DNA from: Protopterus annectens | Taxonomy: Eukaryota > Chordata > Ceratodontiformes > Protopteridae | Assembly: GCF_019279795.1 (NCBI RefSeq) | Contig: NC_056733.1 | Coordinates: forward strand, 1,114,404,682-1,114,468,681 | DNA: 64,000 bases | Direction of reading: 5' to 3' | In this document: one piece after another, positions 54,932 to 64,000 of the stretch | How positions within the stretch are numbered: the stretch's first letter is position 1 | Layout: every line of letters begins with the position of its first letter | Made by a program: the position numbers and the translations under genes | Notes under the pieces: model-generated | What the model saw: the letters and a program-made list of their open reading frames with translations, nothing else | Databases searched by the model: none | Told to the model about the DNA's origin: nothing

Positions 54932-57000
54932 CCTTATGGTTGTCTTTGGAATCTCTGGCAATTTTATTTTCGTAACTATTCTTACTGAGGCTGGTAAGGG
55001 AGTTTTTTGCAGACTGGGATTTTCCTCTTTTATGCAACAGTTTTTTCCTTTTATTGTAAAGTTTGTTTATGGCAGGAGACCACCAGATTGGCTTCCTTTT
55101 TTTGGAGGAGAGCATCTTGGTTCTATTTGGGATGGCACAATTCATGCATGAGTGGATGTGCTTGTACAGTGGCTTAGTGTAGGACTCAGCAGTCGAACTT
55201 TCAGTTCCCGTCTGCATGGGTGTCATGACGTTTGTAACTTCTGACTTGAGTAGCATGAAGTTGGCTTTGGAGAAGTTTTTTATGGAGGTTTCCTTACTGG
55301 TGGGGTGGGGGTGGGATGTGGATGTTAAAGGTGATTAGCTTATGGTCTGACCTGACCAACGAGGGGGTGACCATAGGCATGGAGCCTCGATTTCCCATGT
55401 TGGTAATGACCAGGTCTAGGATATTGGAGCCCCTGGTGGGACTATTGATTAGTTGATCCAGGGCATTGGAATTTATGAATTCCAAGAACCGTTGGGCAAA
55501 GGTGTTAGTACATGAGTAGTTTTCCCAGTTAATGGCAGGGTAGTTGAAATCACCCAGTATTAGGGTGTTTGGTTGTATATTAATATTTTCCAGTATGTTT
55601 AGAAAGGTGTAGTGAGAATCTTGGGGCATGGTGGGGGATCTGTAGCAAGCTACAATTTGGATTGCAGTCTTACCTAGTGTTAGTTGCACCTGGAGAATTT
55701 CAGACGCATTGTGTTGGGCAACTAACCTGGTGGTGTGAATATCCTTGGTGAATATGGACACTCCTCCACCTTTAGTGTTTCAATCCTGGTTTGATGGCTG
55801 AAAAGTGTGGTTAGAGTTGTAGCCTGGTATTGCAGGGGTGCTCTGTGGAGCCTTGAACCAGGTCTCAGTTACTGCACAGATATCAATGTTCTCCATTTTT
55901 AGGAGTGCCTCGAGAGAGTGCATTTTGAGGTTTAGACTTCTAGCATTGAGTAGCATTACCTTCAGAGTTTGCATGCTTGTACCTGTTATGGTGGTGGTTT
56001 TGTCCTTTGAACTTTGCCTAAAAAAGGCACTATAGGGGTGGCAAGAGCCTTAACCAGTAACCTGAATCCCAGGGGCGACAGGTGCAGACCATCTCTGGCA
56101 AAGCATTGTGGTCTGTCGATTATGTTGTCCCAGGCAGATAGATACTGGATCCCCTTTGAATGACACCAGAAGCTTAGCCAATTGTTGAAGTCAATCATTT
56201 TGTCTTTATATTTTGGTATCATTCTGGACAAAGCAGGATGCTACTCAGGGCTAGGGTCATACTTGCCTGGGCCAAATGATCCAAGAGCTCTTCCATGTCT
56301 CTTTTCATGTAGTCCAGAGAGGTACGTCTCAAGTCATTCACTCCAACATGGACAATGGCAGAGTCATATTTGTACTTGTTGTGGAGTGACTTGAGTGCAC
56401 GAGTTATGTGGAGGATCCTGGCACCCGACAGGCAGATCACTGTAATTTTCTCCTTGTTCAGCCTGGTGAGTGGGACATCAGTGTGCCTGAGTATAGAGTC
56501 ACTTATGACTAAAGTGTTAGGTACATTGTCTTGCCTTAGTGGCTGTTGCTGGGTGGCACACTGGTGTTGTGAGCTATGTGACACTTTGGTTGTGATTGAT
56601 GTTTGTTTGCGTTTCAGCTACGGAGGTCCTTGTTGCTTGGGCAGGTTACAGTTAAGGACCTCCACATATGTGGATTTAGTGTTGCTATGTGTGGGTGTTG
56701 GTGGTGTGAATTTAGAAGGGCTATGTGTTGCTTGAGGTGTAGTGTGGGTGTTAACCTTCTCCTCTTGACTGTCTAGTACAGTCTTGGGTGGAGAAACTTT
56801 GGTTCTAGTTTGGCTATGTCAGTGCATCTCTCACAGGTTGTAGTGTTGGGTAGTAGGAGGAGAGGGTTGTCTGTTTACATGAGGCAATTGCTGCATTGCC
56901 CCACTATGCCCAGATTCACCAGGTGAACAGGAGAAATCAATGGAAGCTGACCCTTGGACATGCCTGGTTTGGTGCTTTTTTTTTAAAAGTACAGGAGCTT
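54932..57000 (-). pseudogene. CR1 ORF1 and ORF2 endonuclease (5' part of split copy)
   Basis: Minus strand from about 56960: ORF1 start (MSKGQLPLISPVHLVNLGIV), CERC, then esterase blocks (56584-56219: LVISDSILRHTDVPLTRLNKE, SGARILHITRALKSL, VHVGVNDLRRTSLDY; 56231-55986: DGLHLSPLGFRLL). GDS has become SDS. ORF2 follows: LLNARSLNLKMHSLEALL, AVTETW, GGGVSIFTKD, VACYRSP, LGDFNYPAINW and VRSDHKLITFNI. The linker runs to KDNHK at 54935. It continues at 46967 after the 8-kb insertion. Multiple stops and shifts make it older than the insertion. Confidence 0.88.
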
Positions 57001-58649
57001 TTTTCCCTTACCTTAGCAAGGTACTTTGCAATTATAGGCTGTTTAGTGAGTATAATTAATTTCTCCTTATTAATAAGGAGAGTTGAGTGCTTGTATCAGT
57101 TTAAGGCTTCCTAGTGCTTTCCAGCAGGTATTAGAGCAAGTGCTAGTCACAGGGATGCTTAAAGGTAAAATGAAAAAAAAATGGTTTACCCTAAACACTG
57201 CAGTGTGCACTAGAGAAGTTAGATGTGAAAGTGGGTAACTTAAGTTTTACCTGTCTAAAAAGTTAAGTTTTAGTGGAGAGTCACTATTTTTAAAACAGCA
57301 AGATAGATTGAAAGGGGGTGATCACGTTTGTATTCCAGTACTATGGAATACAGTAGAATGGCCAATAAATTTAAATAGATGAAGGGTGATTTCACAAAAT
57401 GATAATTTTGTGCTTACTTTACTTTGGTATTTTAAATATTGAATATTATAAAAGAGGTATAAGAACTGGAAGAAAATTCTTTGAAGTCTGCTTGGGGTAT
57501 AAAAATACCTGTGCAAACGCTTCCAAGCAAAGATCCTAAAGCTTCTGAACTTTGTTGAATACTTGACAGTCTTCCATATGTAGTCCCATTGTTCGTTTGT
57601 AAATAGCGTTTCTAATCTGTCTTCTCAATCTTTTCTAACATCGTTTGGTTGATTCTTATGGTTATGCAATGCTTTATACGCATGAAAAGGGAGGAGCTAA
57701 TTATATGGAGCTAAAAGGAAATTGTGGGAACAATACATGCATAATAATATTCAGGAGGAGGAGGAAGAGTGAGGTTTAAGGGAAGGCAGGAACTCTAGTT
57801 TTTTTGTAATGTTGGACTGATGATTGTAACAAAGAAAGAAAAATATGTGATTGTGTGCAAGTGGAAAATTAATACAGTTTGTTTTCTTTTCTGTTAATGT
57901 ATGTTTGTCTGTGTCTTAAGTGATAATTTAATAAATGTGCTAAAAAAAGATGCGACTGATATATAGACTGTATTTTATACATCATGGGGAAAAGTTGTTA
58001 AAAAATAAAGAAAATACTGGGCAAAGAGGTCTTGTGACAAAAAATGACTACTTGTGTACACACTGGTGCCAGGATTGGAAAAAGGCAGTATAGAATCCTT
58101 AATACATGGAAACATTCCTACCACAGGGTTAGACCAGGTTTAGGAGGAGGGGAATCCCCCCCCCCCCATGGTAGTAGCCAACAAAAAAAATGATTGGCCA
58201 AGCAAGAGGCAGTAAAGCAGATTGTTTGGATAAGGAAGAAATTATGGATTGTCACTATTACGCACCTGACTTAGGACTTGGAAATGGGGGTCCATTCCCA
58301 ACATGGTATTAGAAACCCAAAACACTTTGAAAAATTAAACCAGATAATGATTAATTGCTTATAGAGCCCTGAAATTAATTGATACACTCCCATTGGTTGC
58401 ACATACTCAGAGTAACATAATGCACTGAAGTGCTTTTTTCACTAGACAAAGTCAAGCTTGTGCACTCAGCTGGCAAATGTCTCACTTATTTCTTCCCGTC
58501 CATATCAAGGTTAAATCTATCACTGGTGGCTTCAGGTTTTTTAGAGTGGACTATGACTTCAGGTTCCTAAGTCTATCTGTGTAATTTAGATGGCATATGC
58601 TGCCTACTCCTTTAGTCAATATCCTTCACATATATGAACAAATATTATG
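57001..58649. other. No recognised gene; CR1 5'UTR then unique DNA
   Basis: The first few hundred bases are probably the 5'UTR of the minus-strand CR1. Beyond about 57350 I see only AT-rich DNA, with a short C-run at 58157. Confidence 0.45.
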
Positions 58650-58980
58650 AACTTTATAAATATTAGACTTCCACGGTGGTGCAGCGGTAGTGTTGTTGCC
58701 TCACAGCAAGAGGTTCTCCAATTTGATTCTTGGCTTGGGATAGGAGTGCCTTCTGTGTGGAGTCTGCATGTCCTCCCTGCAGTCGAGTGGGCGTTCGAAA
58801 GACATGCGTTGAATGGGCGTGCCTTCGTTGGGTTGGGCACTGGGTTGGGCATTGGGCTGGCAACTCAGCACCATAAAAAAAGCAACTGCCAATCATTAGC
58901 GGACCGGAGTTCCGCTGTGGCGACCCCTAACCGAGCAAAGCCGAAAGACAAACAACAACAATTAACTTTATAAATATTAG
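58650..58980 (+). mobile_element. tRNA-derived SINE with 17-bp perfect TSD
   Basis: The body 58667-58963 has an A-box-like head (GGTGGTGCAGCGGTAGTG), CCTCACAGCAAGAGGTTCTCC, a B-box-like TTTGATTC, then an L2-like body (GTGTGGAGTCTGCATGTCCT; CCAATCATTAGCGGACC; GGCGACCCCTAACC) and an A-rich (AAC)n tail. Exact direct repeats AACTTTATAAATATTAG flank it (58650-58666 and 58964-58980). Same family group as 23080-23425, but with a deletion and rearrangement in the middle. It looks recent. Confidence 0.92.
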
Positions 58981-59236
58981 TGACTAGATAGCCACAATCC
59001 ATCGTCAGACTTTTGTATGGTTTATACAGCATGATTAGAATTTTAACATCTCAAGAGCAGTATGCTTTCAATATCCTACCCAAAAGTCTACTAACATTCA
59101 TTTTGTTATATATGATACTCATCATACTTAGTACAATTTTTAATCATTCCAATCAATCATAAGCCTTTTCTCCACTAAGAGCAAGAGTGTGATACTCTTA
59201 TAGCTAGCTTGTTTATATTTTCATGGTGCAAAAAAT

Positions 59237-59505
59237 GGTTTACCTTCATTTTGTTGAACATGGCTTATGCAACGTCCTTCCATTGAAAGGACACCCGCAC
59301 AAAACTCACAACGGCGACTAACATATGTTTGAATGGCTACATTGCGAACGCATTTAGCTATTCAAACACAAGGACAAATGTGGAAAATGGTTTTCGGGTA
59401 AACCATTTTCGTCATTTGTACTCGAAGGCTTTCCGTGATTCACTCACTCAATCCGTGGAAATGCCTGCTCGCACAAACCATGTTCAATAAAATGAAGGTA
59501 AATCG
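59237..59505. mobile_element. Foldback element 6 (~270 bp, nested palindromes)
   Basis: TTTACCTTCATTTTGTTGAA (59239 on) recurs inverted ending at 59503, 24 of 25 bases matching. Inside are two more palindromes: GTTTGAATGGCTA...TAGCTATTCAAAC (about 59328-59368) and AAAATGGTTTTCGGGTAAAC (about 59384-59411), the latter again using the outer TGGTTTA word. No coding sequence. No clear target duplication. Confidence 0.72.
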
Positions 59506-60201
59506 CAACAAACAGTATTTTACTGAGTTAAGGTGGGAGATGACTTACTTGTCATAGACACTTTACCAATTTCATTCACAAAGGTTTCAACTCAACATCT
59601 GTCAGATAAATTATTATCAGTACCTCCATGTTTGATGTCAGCTTATGTGGGTAATACAGAATGTATACAAGGATCCAGTTTTGAACCTATCGGACACTCT
59701 ATTAGATCCAGTTTTGAACCTATTAGACACTCTATCATCCAATATTAAGAATAACAACCTGTACATTTCTGTGTAGTACTCTAACATACAGATCTGTACC
59801 AGTTAAAGATGTTGAAGATAAAAAAGGACTTATATTCAAGAAAGCATGTTAAGATGAAAGGGATACATTCAAGCTGCATTAACGGGAACTGCATTCAAGT
59901 TAAGAGTAATTAAGAGATGAAGGATATCAGATCATCAGATCAAACATGAATGCTGCAGAAGTTAACAGAATCACAGATGAGGGGCTGCAAGTCAAGGAGT
60001 TGTAGCACAGAGAACGGAGACGAGGTAAGCCTTGAAAAAACACACATCTGCATCATTTCTGGGCTCCATCTTCTGCTACTTCAGGAAAGATTTTGGAAAT
60101 CTGTGTGAGAATCTGGCCCAAAAAGTCTTTGTCACTAGTTTGTCCTACCCTTCTCCCATCACACAGACTATAATAAAATACTAAGGTTAGGATTCATAGA
60201 A
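59506..60201. other. No recognisable feature
   Basis: AT-rich sequence. One short direct repeat (TTTTGAACCTATYRGACACT at 59679 and 59711). No gene seen. Confidence 0.5.
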
Positions 60202-60768
60202 GGTTAGTGGATTGTGCTATGAATATTAGCATGGGTAGTGGATTGTGATATGAATATTAGCATGGGTAGTGGATTGTGCTATGAATATTAGCGTGGGTAG
60301 TGGATTGTGCTATGAATATTAGCATAGGTAGTGGATCGTGATATGAATATTATCATGGGTAGTGGATTGTGCTATGAATATTAGCATGGGTAGAGGATTG
60401 TGCTATGAGTATTAGCATGGGTAGTGGATTGTGCTATGAATATTAGCATGGGTAGTGGATTGTGCTACGAATATAAGCATGGGTAGTGGATTGTGCTATG
60501 AGTATTAGCATGGGTAGTGGATTGTGCTATGAATATTAGCGTGGGTAGAGGATTGTGCTATGAATATTAGCATGGGTAGTGGATTGTGCTATGAGTATTA
60601 GCATGGGTAGTGGATTGTGCTATGAATATTAGCGTGGGTAGAGGATTGTGCTATGAATATTAGCATGGGTAGTGGATTGTGCTATGAGTATTAGCGTGGG
60701 TAGTGGATTGTGCTATGAATATTAGCGTGGGTAGTGGATTGTGCTATGGATAGTAGCATGGGTAGTGA
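60202..60768. repeat. 31-bp minisatellite, ~18 copies
   Basis: The unit GGGTAGTGGATTGTGCTATG... is 31 bases and is repeated about 18 times. Variants are at a few positions (GAATATTAGC or GAGTATTAGC; GCATGG or GCGTGG; GTAGTGG or GTAGAGG). No reading frame is kept. Confidence 0.95.
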
Positions 60769-61419
60769 TCATGAATATGATGCAGGTGAATCTGACACAC
60801 ACAAAACAGTGCAATGGTCAAAATAGTCTGATATGCAGGAAATGCTAATGGGTGCAAGACAGAATGTAAACTAGGAACCCTATGCACATGAGCCACATGG
60901 ATTATGCAAATGAAGGCTCTCAAAATGGCAGACTTGTACATTAATGTATAACATGGCTGCACACACTCATTTTGAATACCATGAGTTGTTGTGGTAGGAA
61001 TAGCAGCAGCAGTAGCACAGATGCATGTGTTGGAGTCACTGTTGGAACCCATGATTGCAATGTTGCATGTGCAATGCCATGGTCATCTACACTAGTAGAT
61101 GAGGTACAGGCAACACCTGCCACACCATCAGCTCACAGACCAATTGACTGTGGACTGAGTGTACAGAGACACTGTAATGGAGCTAGTTAAACTATGTCAC
61201 CCACAAGTAGAACTGAGGCAGTTGCATGGTATGTCCATTCTTGTGGACAAAAAAGGAATGTGTAGCCTTAACCAGCTAGACAGACCTGTCTACAACCCAC
61301 AAGGGACACATTACAGGTATCATAGCTATCAGCTTCAAGAGCCCTAAGCTAATCCCTCAACATTCTGTTACAACATGTACAGAATCATATATGGTTCTCA
61401 TTTACAGCAAAGGAGAAAA
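60769..61419. other. Unassigned; possibly N-terminal part of the Harbinger remnant
   Basis: A frame near 61159-61200 (YRDTVMELVKLCHPQ) could be the start of a PIF/Harbinger transposase, but the support is weak. The rest is not recognised. Confidence 0.35.
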
Positions 61420-61706
61420 TCTAAACCATGCAGGCCTTTTATGACACAGCCGATTTCCCTGAGGCTATAGAAGACATAAATTGTACACATGCTGCTATCA
61501 GGCCAGTATGGCCTGCCATACATTAACAGGATGAGTTTCCACTCATTGAACTGCTGACTGATACTGATCTGTAATGCTCGGTGCATTATTTATAGCATGT
61601 CTATGGCCACCTCGACAGTTTACACAGGTCACATATCCGGTAGGCATCCAGTCTATACCAATAGTTCCTGGAAGACAACTTCCCACGGGTTGTTAACTGT
61701 ACAAGT

Positions 61707-61781
<75 letters not shown>

Positions 61782-62130
61782 CTCTAGATAGATAAGCCTG
61801 TTCATACAGGTGCCATATAATCAGGAAGTAGGTCACATATGTTTCTCGTGTGCTGCAGGCAGTGTTGGATATTTCCCAAAGCCTTGGTTGATGATCCCCA
61901 ATACTGACAACCCAGAACATGCTGGAAATGAAACGTGAAACATAATGGAGAGTGCATATGGAAGTGACACTTCTGATGTGTAGATGTCTCGGAGGGGGGG
62001 TGCTGCAATGCAGTGCAAACATATGCAGCGAGATATTTATTGTGCAGTATACAATACAACATGCATTGCACAAATGAATGGAACAGCAGGTGAACATCCT
62101 GGCATGGTTCTTCCTTACCAATTGTAGTAG
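61420..62130 (+). pseudogene. PIF/Harbinger-type transposase remnant
   Basis: Shifted frames give, in order, DFPEAIEDINCTHAAIRP (family pattern FP-x-VIGAIDCTH-x-x-I, with Asn where the first catalytic Asp is expected), INRMSFHSLNC (pattern NRKGYHSLN), and GHLDSLHRSHIR (pattern PGSxHDSxI). After a CA microsatellite come RCLGGGVLQCSANICSEIFIVQY and MHALHK (pattern RCLxxxGGALxYSPEKVCxII...MLHN). Stops, shifts and loss of catalytic residues make it inactive. The terminal inverted repeats were not found. Confidence 0.62.
61708..61782. repeat. (AC)n microsatellite
   Basis: About 75 bases of AC repeat interrupting the Harbinger remnant. Confidence 0.95.
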
Positions 62131-62343
62131 CAACAGAAAGGTAGGGTGAAGTGTTGAGGGGGGAAGAAACATGCAGACTTTGCACCACAGCTGAGGCAGA
62201 GGTAGGTGCAAATTATTGCAACACTGGCAAAGAGGTAACATCTGATACACAACTTTGGACTAGTCACAGACAGCAAAAAATAAAATGATGCATGCAATAT
62301 CATACCCTGACTGTCTTGACTGGCCAAATCACAAGCATAGCTA

Positions 62344-62790
<447 letters not shown>

Positions 62791-62990
62791 CACACATGGA
62801 TTACCTTCTAAATCACGAATCCCAGAACATCAAAGTTCAGAATGTCGAGATGACAATACCAAAGACTGACAATCACGAACAGCTGATGTTTTCCAGGTCA
62901 AGTAAACACTTGTTCAACACCTAACATAAACACAGTGGCCTATATCACAACCACCTACGTGGGGAGCTACGGCACTCCCACCCCCATACC

Positions 62991-64000
62991 ACCCTTAACC
63001 TCCACACAGCATGCATCTATAATTCAGTATGCAGATGACACTACCTTAATCTGTGCTGCACAAAACATTCCCACCCTCCTGCAAACAACTCAACTAACAT
63101 TCTCTGATGTTGAAATCTACCTTACCAAAGCCCAACTTATCCTCAATCCAAAGAAAATTCAGCTTATGATTATAACCAGTTTTAACAAAAACACTAACAG
63201 TCAATTCACTATCTACTCCACAAATGCCACTCCAATTGCTCCAGTGGCACAGGCTAAGCTATTGGGAATAACCATAGACTCCCACCTAAAATTTGATAGT
63301 CATCTGAACTTAACTATTAAAAAAGTACATGCCAAACTGGGGTCACTCTACCGTATCAAACCATTTCTTACCAACAACACAAGATCAGCCATTGCTCGCT
63401 CCCAACTTCTATCCACCCTACTCTATGCATCTCCCATTCTGACTAATCTCAACAAAACTGAACTAAGCAAAATGGAAGCTTGCTATAACAGAATTGCCCG
63501 CTTTGCTGCAAATTGCTCATATAGAACTCATCACTGTACTGCTTTGAGACAGCTCCACTGGCTTGAACTGCCCAACCTCCTAACCTACAATCAGCTCTGC
63601 CTCTGTCATTCTATCTATTACCTCCCCAATAAGTGTCCTGCCCTCAAAACCTAGTACATCACTCAGCCAAAAGGCCTCTTAGATCATCAAGCAAACTACT
63701 ACTAGAAGTCACCAACAGTTACAATAGCTTTGGAGATGCACTATATAGTAGTTCGTGGCTAAAAATGGAACTCTGTCCCTACTAGCATTCAAAACACATC
63801 ATCCAAAGCCTCCTTTAAAGACCTCATCAGGCAACATCTCAAGCAAAGTTGGCAGTGCCATGATTGCTCCCCAGGCTAGTGAAAGCGGATAACATATACA
63901 TACTAAATCTAGAGCAATTGATGATAGTTTTTCAATCTTACTCACAAACACTGGCTAATCTACAATGTATGTACTGTACCTGTGTACTATGTATGTATTC
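62991..64000 (+). pseudogene. L2-type LINE ORF, RT motif C to C-terminus, 5'-truncated
   Basis: Begins at IIQYADDTTLICAAQNIP (RT motif C), then KAQLILNPKKIQLMI, AKLLGITIDSHLKFDSHL, YASPILTNLNKTELSKMEA, CYNRIARFAANCSYRTHH and ALRQLHWLELPNL, with a stop at 63652. Frames further on give NTSSKASFKDLIRQHLKQSW up to 63880, the usual L2 C-terminal helix. It shares the arrangement of the L2 at 37.3-38.5 kb but is a different subfamily. Everything before the palm is missing. The 3'UTR runs off the window. Confidence 0.85.

Noticed and set aside
60202-60768. CRISPR array or coding repeat
   Set aside because: 31-bp units without spacers and with no kept frame; an ordinary minisatellite.

Overview
This window looks like intergenic DNA from a large, repeat-rich vertebrate genome. 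I found no host protein-coding gene, rRNA gene or functional tRNA gene. Nearly all recognisable coding sequence belongs to retrotransposons: CR1-type LINEs with an SGNH-esterase ORF1, L2-type LINEs, an L1/Tx1-type LINE, an RTE-type LINE, and Penelope-like elements (PLEs) with a GIY-YIG domain. There are also tRNA-derived SINEs, a PIF/Harbinger remnant, several foldback or terminal-inverted-repeat elements, and long AT and AC microsatellites. This mix fits a lungfish, amphibian or basal ray-finned fish; that guess is inference only.

Layout. 1-5.7 kb: two 3' pieces of CR1, two foldback elements set in AT microsatellites, and a third small inverted repeat. 5.8-13.9 kb: an L2-tailed SINE, then an RTE LINE whose linker between endonuclease and reverse transcriptase has expanded into a 5-kb array of a 57-bp (19-codon) unit. 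15.8-16.5 kb: another foldback element. 17.0-19.2 kb: an old CR1 5' half (5'UTR duplication, ORF1, start of ORF2). 19.3-26.0 kb: an eroded L1/Tx1 LINE with two SINEs inside and a foldback element with an 8-bp target duplication between its ORFs. 26.0-29.1 kb: a reverse-strand PLE. 29.9-38.9 kb: an L2 LINE split by a 5.3-kb, nearly full-length CR1. 38.9-42.8 kb: a second PLE family carrying a CR1-tailed SINE. 42.8-46.6 kb: a third PLE in head-to-tail arrangement. 46.6-57 kb: a reverse CR1 split by an 8-kb CR1 insertion that begins with about six tandem 645-bp monomers. 58.6-62.7 kb: a SINE with perfect target duplications, foldback elements, a 31-bp minisatellite and a Harbinger transposase remnant. 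62.9-64 kb: an L2 3' fragment.

How the parts relate. Autonomous elements supply enzymes (APE endonuclease plus RT for the LINEs, RT plus GIY-YIG for the PLEs). SINEs copy the 3' tails of those LINEs: one family ends like the local CR1 and others carry L2-like tails. The PLE termini carry hammerhead-ribozyme motifs in four places, with stem I, stem III and the catalytic core all present.

Best candidates for new biology: (i) the CR1 with a tandem-monomer 5'UTR, shown to be part of the insertion because one older CR1 copy is cut exactly at both edges; (ii) the group of nested-hairpin foldback elements with divergent termini and shared internal boxes; (iii) the in-frame minisatellite born inside an RTE ORF; (iv) the four hammerhead motifs; (v) the exact 252-bp in-frame duplication in a CR1 esterase. 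All calls are from reading the sequence; no database search was made.
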